Shown: in pieces, positions 25,101 through 34,889 of the stretch
Numbering within the stretch: position 1 is the first letter of the stretch
How the letters are laid out: each line of letters opens with the position of its first letter
Assembly (NCBI RefSeq): GCF_964355755.1
Contig: NC_092676.1
Span: 18,396,288-18,460,287, forward strand
Length of the DNA stretch: 64,000 bases
Source of the DNA: Antedon mediterranea
Lineage: Eukaryota; Echinodermata; Crinoidea; Comatulida; Antedonidae
Reading direction: 5' to 3'
Position numbers and translations under genes: made by a program
Notes under the pieces: generated by a model
Seen by the model: only the letters and a program-made list of their open reading frames with translations
Told to the model about the DNA's origin: nothing
Databases searched by the model: none

Positions 25101-28100
25101 CCTATAGGCAAAATCATCACATGATCGGGAATGAGACCACCTTTTGCAAGAGCAACATATGTCTGTAATAAAGAAGAACATAGTGAATTAGGTTTTACAT
25201 TTAATAACAGTGAACATAATTGGTCTTAAGAACTCATTTACCCTTATAATTTGAGTGTCAGTTGACATTGTGTAAACTGCTGCTTGATTTGGGACAGCTT
25301 ACTAAAACATTAGGATTTCTGCAGCCAAAAAATGCACTTATCCTAGTTTTTATTCTAGTTTTTATTTAAACTTTATTTATAGAGGGTAACTCTTCCAGCT
25401 GGACAAATTAATGCCGGTTGATATTCAAGGGCCCTCTTAAATTCAATAAAATACATTACGATACATTACTATTATATAATTATATGTCTTTTTTAATTTG
25501 TCGTTTTTTAATTGTTCATAGTTCATTCAGTAATAAATTTTGCCTGACTAATATCTTAAAACTTACCGTTGTTCCAACACTGACTACTAAATGTTTTTCA
25601 ACTTCTGGGCTTCCAAGACAGAACCAACAAGGACCATTTGCTTTAGCTGTTGATCATAGTATTGTTATTAGGTTTTTATCATATCATGTTTATTTTTCAT
25701 ATAAATTTATTTTGGAATTAAGTGTGTTAATACTGCTTCTAATAACATGTTCTTAGTTTTGATGGATCTATGCTTTTACTACCACATACTAAAACATATT
25801 GTAGAATCAAATGTGACTATAATGAAAGGCTTCCTAATCCATTTCATGTTATATTTAGTTTGTGATTTGAAAACAACTACTGTTCAGAACATTAGTGTAA
25901 CTTTAAGTAAATCTCATCTCTCATTTCAACCACTAAATAAAAAACTTGTGACGTCAAGTGAATGAAACAGATAGTTTATATCAACTGAAAACACTTGGGC
26001 TGGCCCAAACTCACTCTTGGACGGGTTCAAACTATCCCTTGAATATGGAAAGCCAAACCCGCCAAAAATACATAATACATACCATCCACCAATAATTAAT
26101 TCGTACAAAATTCAAACCATCCAATATTATCTCATGCAGTTCAATGAAAACTTAAACCATTCACCTAGTATCTACACCATCCAATACAATGTGTGACCAT
26201 CTACCACTAGCCCAAACGACAATACGCCGAACAAACTACCCATAACACAAACCATCTAAAGAATGTTGAGCCCAGGCAGCAATAATTGAATTAATCTAAC
26301 GTTAATACAAGTATATATTAGCCAACTCATTTATCAACATTTCATGTAGTTCATGAACATTTCAAACAAAGCATCTTAATTTTAGTTCATCGAATTATAA
26401 TTCTAATTCATTGCCTGTTTTATACACCGTTCGTCTGTTCAACAGTTGAAACAACTGTTTTGCACACGATACGCCCGTTCGTGAGTTCAAACCATGATAT
26501 TTGAAGCATCGACTTTCCAAACAGCGATTTTTCGCACCGAACGTATTTTCTTGAGTTAAAGTGGTTGCATTTCAATCACTTGCTTTTGATTGGCCAGTAT
26601 TACACACCGTTCGCTTGTTCGTGATTTCAAACCATGATATTTGAAGCATCGACTTTCCAAATGGCGATTTTTCGCACCGAACGTATTTTCTTGAGTTAAA
26701 GTGGTTGCATTTCAATCACCTACTTTCGATTGGCCAGTATTACACACCATTCGCTTGTTCGTGATTTCATGTGATAACATTTCATTCGACAATTTTTCAA
26801 ACGTTAGTTTTTGACTCCGCTTACGTATATGTCAGTTGATATACTATTTTTTAATTTTCATACTTTCCATAGTCAGTTTTGTACATCATTCGCATTTACG
26901 CATGTAAAGTGTAGATATTCCATTCGACAAGTTTTAAAACGGTAGTTTTTTTTTTATTGTTTAATTGTAACTGTTGGCGCCGATTTTATATTGGGGGGGG
27001 GAGGGGGAGGTGTTCGGTACTGAATTTGAACAGTACACATTTTTAAATATGGTACCTCTACACGTTGGGTTATTTAATGCATGATGAATAACAAAATAAT
27101 TATGATTTAATAACAATACACATGTTTTTATTTAATCCATGATAAATATTCGTAAAATATGTTTATTCGGATATTTATTAATTACGTCTCCACTATAGTC
27201 TATAAAACATAATGAATGTCATTATTTCAAAAAAATAGGCCTACCCCGTAAACAAATGGAAGCTTCTCAACAACAGTTAATTTATGCATCATAGAGAGCA
27301 CAGAGCAGAAAATGGCTCTAGACCGGCCTCATCTAGCAGCCGCCGCACACGCCCGCCGCGTAGGGAGGGGAGAGAGAAGCACGACACCAGCTCTCTCTCT
27401 CCTCTGTCTCTCCCCCACAGGCGGGCGAGGTGGGTGTTATACCCCGGGCCTAGTTGTGGGGCGTAAAATTGTAACAGGCCCACAAGCTAAATTATATTAT
27501 TTCATTCTGTTTTTTTTCCATTATTTAAGTTTGTGATAATGTGTGTAACCAGGGAGATGTAAAATAAATTTATAAATTAGTTTACATCTCCCTGACCTGT
27601 GTGTGTAACGTAGGCCTAGGCCTAAGTAAGTGTCATACAGTCGTAAAGTTGACATTCATCCCCCGCCCCTCAATATTAAATCGGCGCCAACAGTTACAAT
27701 TTAACAATAAAACAATAAATGTGCGAAAAACTACCGTTTAAAACTTGTCGAGTGGAATATCTACACTTTACATGCGTAAATGCGAATGATGTACAAAACT
27801 GACTATGGAAAGTATGAAAATTAAAAAATAGTATATCAACTGACATATACGTAAGCGGAGTCAAAAACTAACGTTTGAAAAATTGTCGAATGAAATGTTA
27901 TCACATGAAATCACGAACAAGCGAACGGTGTGTAATACTGGCCAATCGAAAGTAGGTGATTGAAATGCAACCACTTTAACTCAAGAAAATACGTTCGGTG
28001 CGAAAAATCGCCATTTGGAAAGTCGATGCTTCAAATATCATGGTTTGAAATCACGAACAAGCGAACGGTGTGTAATACTGGCCAATCAAAAGCAAGTGAT

Positions 28101-31100
28101 TGAAATGCAACCACTTTAACTCAAGAAAATACGTTCGGTGCGAAAAATCGCTGTTTGGAAAGTCGATGCTTCAAATATCATGGTTTGAACTCACGAACGG
28201 GCGTATCGTGTGCAAAACAGTTGTTTCAACTGTTGAACAGACGAACGGTGTATAAAACAGGCAATGAATTAGAATTATAATTCGATGAACTAAAATTAAG
28301 ATGCTTTGTTTGAAATGTTCATGAACTACATGAAATGTTGATAAATGAGTTGGCTAATATATACTTGTATTAACGTTAGATTAATTCAATTATTGCTGCC
28401 TGGGCTCAACATTCTTTAGATGGTTTGTGTTATGGGTAGTTTGTTCGGCGTATTGTCGTTTGGGCTAGTGGTAGATGGTCACACATTGTATTGGATGGTG
28501 TAGATACTAGGTGAATGGTTTAAGTTTTCATTGAACTGCATGAGATAATATTGGATGGTTTGAATTTTGTACGAATTAATTATTGGTGGATGGTATGTAT
28601 TATGTATTTTTGGCGGGTTTGGCTTTCCATACTTGAACTAGCCAAACTATTCAAATGGGTTTGTCTAAACTATCCCTTGGACTGACCCAAACCAATTATT
28701 GGGCTGTCCCAAACTTCTTTTCAGCAAAGTTGGATGTTTATAATGCATTTTATATGGGACATTATAAACATCTTGGTTTTGAGATTCAGAGAGTCTGATT
28801 TTGAAAGTGTTGAGTATAAATACATGCACTGATTTAAATAAAACCTGTATGTTTTAAAGTAGCTTACGGTGCTTCTTAACCTTTCTTGGTCCTGATCCAC
28901 CTTGGTGATCTCCTTGCCTCTTTTGACCTTTTTGAGGCTGCTTTGTTGAAAAGAAGTATTGGTTTGACATATCTGTCTCCTGCAAATAATCAAATAACTT
29001 TTTAATACACAAACATTTGGAAAACTTAAGCTCTGTCTACACTTTCAAACTAGTTTGAAAAAGAAAGTATGATGTGCCCAAATTTGGTGGCGATATGCCC
29101 AAATATGGTAGTGATAAAACATCATCATGTCCATATATATATATTGTCACATAAAGGTTGATAGTTTTGACAGAGCTTTACTCTGCAAACTAAATTGTGT
29201 TGCACACAATGTTCTCATTATACCAAACCAAGTACAGTACTTACATTTGATTCTGTTTGCCTTTCTGAAGATGTAGTTGAGAAGGGACATTCTGTGACAT
29301 CTTGTGGCTGAACTATTAGTTCTGCATGAGTAAGTTTGCTCATTGGTACTATATTGAATGCATATAAATACTAGAAAAAAACGTTAAAAACCTATTTTAA
29401 TATTCTGGGTTTCAATTTAATGGCAGGCCACGCGAGTGGCAAGAGAGTAAGCATTATGGTGTAATGGTAAGGATATTTATTTTATTTATTTACTTTATTT
29501 TATTTCAACAATATTTAATGAGGGTGGTCCATCCAGCATCAGCTGATCATTAGGGACCCTCAAACAATACAAACAGTAAATACAAAATAAACTATAAAAA
29601 CACAAAATTAACAAAGATAAAAAAATAAATATATATATATAAATATAAATATACAGTATGCCTACAATGAAAGAAGGAAAAAAAGAAAAAAAATCAGAGA
29701 GAGAGAAACAGGTGTTTTTTCAAAAGAGATTTAAAGGAGGAGAAATTGTAAGAGTTACGAATGCTTAAAGGTAGAGAATTAAAGAAAGGAGGAGTATTGA
29801 AACTAAAAGAAAGTTTAAAGATTTCAAGGTAAGGACGAGTCGTATGTGCCATAAAGGTAACTTTTTATGTTTACTTTTTTCTCTCTGCTTTTTAATTTCT
29901 TATATCTCTTTATTTTTATGTATGTTTGATTGCAAACGTTTGTAATTTCTTTGGATTGTTGGAGTTTTCTTGTGTATTATGTCCATTGTTTGTATCATTA
30001 GGCAAGATACTATAGTCTCATTGCCTCATTCTTTAGATGAGACATAAAGCTGTTGGTCCAGTGTATCTACATTGCACATTTGTATGAAAGAGTCATGGAT
30101 TGTCTCTCAGTGTGCTTGAGATATAACAGATACTACATCAGAGGTTCCAAGTTGAAAAAACTAAATTTCTGTGGGCGTTATTATAAACAGTGCCATGAGT
30201 GTTAATTTTGAAATAACATGTTTGTTTTGCGAACATGTTGTTTTATTTTAGATGAAAAATCTCTAGGCTAGGCCTAGCTATCCTAGGCCTAAATCGTTGA
30301 GTCTGAATTTTTGGATAGACGAGAATCTGGATAAAAAATTCGAGAAAAATCTGAAAAACTTGGGACCTCTGCTACTGTACATACAGTTTCTTATGTTCAG
30401 ATATTCATGACATATTGTTTATTTCAACTGACCTTTTTCTTTGCTATATTTGCAACACTAGCTAAGCTAATAAACCTCGTCACATGTCGTTGCTTGTCTT
30501 TTAAAACCTGGTGATTCCTGTATGGCAACCTTTCATAGTAGACGTCATCTAACCCTGCAAAGTGGTACCTCGGTTGTAAGGCTAGTGCAAGACCTGCAAG
30601 TTTGCTTGATCCTGATTGGTCAGATCCTGGTCCGTCCTAAAAATTGTTATTCAGACAATGAAGCAATTATTGTACATTAGTTATTATACAGTATGGTGTG
30701 ATGCCTACTGTACACATAAACATACTGCCAGTCATGTGATAATCTTTGCAGATTCCACCTATTGTACTTACTGGTTTTATGGCAAACCTCTCAACATTCC
30801 GTGGCCACTGTGACGTTATCAAAACATCAACTCCTTTAAAAGACGAGTTTGAAACTAAGGGCATGGCCAATTCATTGATGTCTTGTTCTGTGAAGGTGTG
30901 TTGTTCTCTTGGACCGGTACCCTCTTGCTCAACCCCGCTAAGGTATGCTACCTGCAGACCCGACATCATGTTCATGACACCTTTCCGACCTAAAAAAAAT
31001 GTTTAAAAAACAAAAGTAATTATTTGTTTTTATTTGATCTATTCAATATAGTCCTAAAACAATTTAAATAATACAACTATTAAAAAATGATTGAAACAAC

Positions 31101-34100
31101 TAATGTATTGTATTGGATGACAGACCTTTATAGTACAACTTGATTCCTTAAACATATGATAACTCTCGGAATATAATTACAGTACAATTTTGATAGTGTG
31201 TAGCATAAACATAAATTGTAATTACATGAAGTATATTGTATATTATATAACACCTATATAAATTCCTGTCATTTGATTGGACGAATGTGGGTCACATGGC
31301 GTGCAATAGTACGCACTATTCAACGATCGTTAAATAGTACTTTTTGAAACATTTTTGTGTACGAAAAAAAAACGTCTAGATGTTATATAAAACAAATAAT
31401 GAATGTTTTGTATTCGTGTAATGGTACAAATAATGGCACTTGGTGAATGATGAAAGGTTATATCAACTCGGCTTTGCCTCGTTGATATAACCTTTCATCA
31501 TTCACCTCGTGCCATTATTTGTACCATTGCACTCATAAACATTCATTATTTGTATATTAAGCTATATCTATACTATCAAACTTTATGTGACAAACAAAAT
31601 GTGATGTGTCCATAATATGGACATGATGATGTCACTACCATATTTGGGCATACTGTATCATTACCATATTTGGGCACATCACACTTCTTTTGTCAAATTA
31701 GTTTAGACAGAGACTTTCTGAAACAGGATGCTCTTTGGGAAAGTCTAAAAATGTCTAGCTTTTTGAAAATATTCATTCAGTTATCAGAATGCATACTTAC
31801 GATATGTCATTCAGTTATTTGTTGCAATTTGGAAAAATAAAAAAAAATACCTTAATGAGAGCTCACTCAAACATGTATTGAAAAACTCGAAAGGTTATTG
31901 GGAGACTTAAGAGGCCTACATTTTCTAGGTGTCCAGGGTTCTAAATTCACTAGAAACCAAGGGTTCAACCTGCTCACATTAAGCATTCTAACCTCAATGG
32001 TTGTAGGCTTAAAAGAGTTTATATGGTAAAAACCCACTGACCTAGATATGTTACATTCTCTGCAATCTCATATCCATTAGGTGATTTTGAAAACATTTCC
32101 CTTTCTTCTGCCTTATTAGCACCAAGTATGTAAGTTGGCATGGGAGCTGTAAAAAAAAAACACAACAAGATAATGTATATGCATAACTCACAACCGTATG
32201 TAATTAAATTTACATTTTGTTCAAATACTCCTCAGTCCCTACAGAGATTAAAATGGAGAAAGTTCATTATTTTAATGTGTATTTTCATATCAATGTGTTA
32301 TCATGGGAGACACGGTAAAGTCATACAGTAGTTGCATACTTACACAAAAGGTGTAAAATGTATGTAATTAGGGGATGATTGGGTTTCGTACGATGAGGCA
32401 CTTAAAAAAAAACAAAATTCCTTTGCTTGAGGACCGTCGTACCCGACTGTGCAAGGAATATTTCCCAAAAAACTGAAAACCCCTAGTCATATCCTGCACA
32501 ACCTACTCTCACCACCTTGCCTTGTTCCATACCAATTGAGATCAGTCACTGAATTTCCTATGCCAAAGTGTAATACCAATAGATCAACTTTATTACACTG
32601 GTATATTTAATGGTTGGTAGTTGCCTTTTCTTTGCACAGTCTGGGTGTAATCCCACCCCTACTTTATTTATGATTTCACAAACAGCCATATCCCCGGGTA
32701 TAGTCCCAGTATTGACTTTTGGTCCGGATGTTGTAAGACTCTATAGCCATTTTTTTTACAAGAAATGCTTACCAACCATTTTTTTTGCTGAATCTTTGTT
32801 TCCCCTGGTATAGTCCCACCCCACAAAGTTGGTCCAATTTCGTGTTCTAGAGGGTGGGACTATACCAGAGTATATACGGTATATATATATTGACTAAAAA
32901 ATGCACAAAATATTCCTTCTTGATGGAAACTAGTCCTGACCACCACATGGTTTAAAGCGGTTCAATGCACCTATTGCATACAATTACCTGTTGCCTGCTT
33001 GCTCTCATATTTCAACCAATTAGTTTTTGATTTCTCTGAACTGTCAAAAAAAGACCCAACACAGAAAAGTGCCTGAAACATAAGAAAATGGATTACTTAT
33101 AGAAAGTACAGTAGTATTTTTTCTTTTCATATCGACCACTATAGTTTTTCCAGGTAGGTTTGGGTCCTTTTTTGGTCTCTTATGCCTTTCTCATAGATTG
33201 GGATAGAACTCTTTGCGCTGAAATATCAGAGTCTAACGAATAAGGTGTACGAACATTAGTTGTGTAGCTTTCTCCTTTTCATCTGGCAATCCACAGAAAG
33301 GGATAAATAAAATATTAAACAAGACTAAATTTATCAAATAAATATGATTATTATGTCCTACAGTACCTCAAATGGTCCAGCTTTTTTATTTACTTTTTCA
33401 ACTCTTTTGAATAACTGATCTAAGTTACCCTCCACATCACCACTTACTAAACTGAAAGGTTAAAAGAAAAATATTTGTAAACTTGAAGGTAATGAGTAGG
33501 CTTATGTATTTGTCTGACAAGCAAGACTTCATGGTCAGAACCAGTTGAATATACTCTAGGCCTTTTTCACAATACGGAAGACATCTTCGATCGATGGCAA
33601 ACAATGCTGTGCAGCGAATAATAACCACTAAAAATAACAGCGTTTTCAGGGGATTTCAGGACAATTAATTTTAAAATCATAACTTACTCCTATTATGGAG
33701 GGTCGTGTAAGAAAAAAAGTTACTGTAAATTAAATGTACTTGGATGAAGATTGGCCTACAATATTATATGATTGAAAAATATAGAAAAATTGTTTTGATC
33801 GACTAAAATACAACAGAAAAAAGACAGTGTATAAAGTGGTATGTCACTATGCTTATTTATATAGTATACACAGTATTTTGCTGATTTTAACTTGTTTCTG
33901 GAAAGAAAAATATATACAAGTTAAAGCATCTTAATAAATAATATTGTCTTCACTTCACATGTCATCATAAAACCCCTACTGTACAGGCGATACCGGGCAA
34001 AGATTAGTATGACCGCAAACAATGTAAACAATTTACACTCTCTGTTGTTTTCAAAAATGATAATTGCATAATAATATATAAAACTACAATTTTTTTTGTA

Positions 34101-34515
34101 ATTTATTTTATATATAGGCCTATTATTCATTATAATTTAATATATATCAACATTGGCAATAATATCAATAAAATCATGTTATTGTAGTTCAAACACCTTT
34201 CCAAAACACAACTTAATAAATATTCAAAAAATGTATATTAACAATCAGTGATTTTGGACTAAAGTGAGACGTTTTTTTAGGGCCACAAGGTAGGTGGGAT
34301 GTTTCGCCCCAAAAGTGGGCCGAATCGTTCCGACCGGAATCGCTAGAGAGAGGGTCACCAGTCCTGGCTAAACACAGTATGAAATGAATTTATTTAGGCC
34401 TAGCCTCCTAGTAGGAATCCTAGGCCTAGGCCCTAGGCTAGGGTAGAATCATTCAAGTCACGGAGATCCCAAGTCACCTCCAAGTCACACACACTTACAT
34501 TTTTACAGGTTCCAT
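22139..34515 (-). CDS. CWF19L1: CWF19-like protein 1 (Drn1 family)
   Basis: CWF19L1/Drn1 associates with post-splicing intron-lariat complexes and helps the debranching enzyme Dbr1. Fourteen exons: 34499-34515, 33367-33451, 32988-33072, 32042-32146, 30772-30989, 30433-30636, 29245-29370, 28868-28979, 25567-25646, 25070-25162, 24198-24314, 23449-23562, 22976-23073, 22139-22277; 1593 nt, 530 aa (human 538). The N-terminal phosphoesterase-like domain has [20 protein letters not shown] and TYILGANK. Residues about 130-205 hold GLQVAYLSG and [13 protein letters not shown]. The CwfJ domain 1 (HIT-like) has [35 protein letters not shown] and [13 protein letters not shown]. CwfJ domain 2 has [26 protein letters not shown] and the end [12 protein letters not shown]. 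The first exon codes for only five and two-thirds codons. Intron 8 (3.2 kb) holds the giant foldback at 26039-28636. Confidence 0.97.
22540..22760 (+). mobile_element. SINE fragment, sense
   Basis: GGTTCGGAGCTCACTTGCTC and then ATGGTTCTGGTGGTAGAACA and GGATAAGGAC match the body of the SINE at 58205-58585. It starts near a B-box-like GGTTCGGAGCTC. It lies just beyond the last CWF19L1 acceptor, within the final intron. Confidence 0.6.
23766..23905 (-). mobile_element. SINE fragment, antisense
   Basis: It shares ATTCTGGTCCTC, ACTGGAAACTGAGG, CCTACCAGAT and GGGAGACAATCCCCTACTCT with the copy at 15958-16360. It lies in a CWF19L1 intron. Confidence 0.6.
24634..24843. mobile_element. MITE, TCTACACTATCAAACT family (copy 3)
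   Basis: Termini AAGCTCCGTCTACACTATCA and TTTGATAGTGTAGACAGAGC are inverted. This is the longest copy, about 210 bp, with an extra internal stretch (GTGGCGAAGTGCGCTCTAG). It lies in a CWF19L1 intron. Confidence 0.85.
26039..28636. mobile_element. Giant foldback element, about 2.6 kb
   Basis: The left arm (26039-27008) and right arm (27656-28636) are reverse complements over nearly their whole length of about 970 bp, with only scattered mismatches. Matching pairs include GCAGCAATAATTGAATTAAT / ATTAATTCAATTATTGCTGC. Each arm carries two direct copies of about 147 bp (left: about 26480-26750) with the CGTTCG and TTGATTGGCCAGTATTACAC blocks. The 650-bp loop is unrelated, partly GC- and CT-rich (27310-27480), with its own hairpin at 27548-27593. 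No transposase frame was seen. The form recalls the TU foldback elements of sea urchins; that link is an inference. It lies in CWF19L1 intron 8. Confidence 0.9.
27548..27593. repeat. Hairpin inside the foldback loop
   Basis: CAGGGAGATGTAAA and TTTACATCTCCCTG are perfect inverted arms separated by about 17 AT-rich bases, and are themselves flanked by GTGTGTAAC on both sides. Confidence 0.75.
29026..29178. mobile_element. MITE, TCTACACTATCAAACT family (copy 4)
   Basis: The left end AAGCTCTGTCTACACTTTCA and the right end TTGATAGTTTTGACAGAGCT are imperfect inverted repeats. The interior GTGCCCAAATTTGG is shared with the family. It lies in a CWF19L1 intron 46 bp upstream of exon 8. Confidence 0.8.
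29480..29860 (-). pseudogene. LINE fragment, antisense
   Basis: On the minus strand a frame reads [20 protein letters not shown] and then LKKHLF, ending at a stop, followed by an A/T-rich tail. This is the end of a non-LTR ORF2 (NSLP..IR....SSFKS.LK.HLF). It lies in the CWF19L1 intron between exons 6 and 7. Confidence 0.6.
29985..30135 (+). mobile_element. SINE fragment, sense
   Basis: TTAGGCAAGATACTATAGTC, CATTGCCTCATTCTTTAGAT and GCTGTTGGTCCAGTGTA match, in sense, the complement of the copy at 15958-16360. Confidence 0.55.
31391..31553. repeat. Large palindrome (hairpin MITE)
   Basis: Arms of about 75 bp, from ACAAATAATGAATG to GGTTATATCAAC, are mirrored by GTTGATATAACC to CATTCATTATTTGT, with a loop of about 13 bp (TCGGCTTTGCCTC). 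It lies in the CWF19L1 intron between exons 4 and 5. Confidence 0.85.
31556..31715. mobile_element. MITE, TCTACACTATCAAACT family (copy 5)
   Basis: Degenerate left end AAGCTATATCTATACTATCA with the family interior (GTGATGTGTCCATAATATGG ... GGGCACATCACACTT) and a decayed right end TAGTTTAGACAGAG. It abuts the palindrome at 31391-31553. Confidence 0.75.
32605..32882. repeat. Dispersed repeat, TAATCCCACCCCTACTTTAT family
   Basis: It shares GTAATCCCACCCCTACTTTA, GATTTCACAAACAGC, CAGTATTGACTTTT, TTGTTTCC and a final GGTGGGA...ACCAGAG with 49908-50162 in the same orientation. Its two ends (TAATCCCACC and GGTGGGACTATACC) are weakly inverted. The class is unknown. Confidence 0.65.
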
Positions 34516-34889
34516 TGCAGTTTGACTAACTAGGCCTAGGAAAAACACATTTTTTTTCAAACGTGGACGTGACTCGCGCCGTATGGACGTGACGTACATA
34601 GAGTTCTTTGACTTCTTTCTGTGAATTTTGTTTGTATTTTTATACTGCTCCGTCAATATCAACGCGTTGCTCATAAACCAAATTGCGTTCACGGTACTTC
34701 GAATGTGAGTGTTTAGAGTGATAAATGACGCATTCTAAAGCAACGAAACGCATATTTACAATTTTTAATTCTTTGCGGTTGCCTTGCGAACGTTATGCTT
34801 TGCCAATTTTTGGAAATGGAGGAAGCACAAGAGGAAGGGCCAACAAACTAAGTTTAGATTTATTAATTTATTTCGTTTCACCATTGAAA
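34516..34889. promoter_or_regulatory. Putative bidirectional promoter CWF19L1/DNAAF3
   Basis: The start codons of CWF19L1 (minus) and DNAAF3 (plus) are 374 bp apart. GTTGCCTTGCGAAC at 34778-34791 resembles the RFX X-box (GTTGCCATGGCAAC; 11 of 14 match), which often drives motile-cilium genes such as DNAAF3. An in-frame ATG at 34725 would lengthen DNAAF3 by 55 residues and place the X-box in coding sequence, so the downstream start is preferred. Confidence 0.5.

Noticed and set aside
25418-25965. Plus-strand frames of 112 and 72 aa
   Set aside because: They overlap the antisense of CWF19L1 exon 9 and its intron. The composition is AT-driven.
27284-27536. Arg/Ser-rich frames in the foldback loop
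   Set aside because: Frames overlap on both strands in a CT/GC-rich low-complexity block. No homologous family was recognised.
34725-34889. Upstream in-frame ATG extending DNAAF3 by 55 residues
   Set aside because: The family starts just before the SWWG-like motif, as the ATG at 34890 does. The extension is not family-like and overlaps the likely promoter and X-box.
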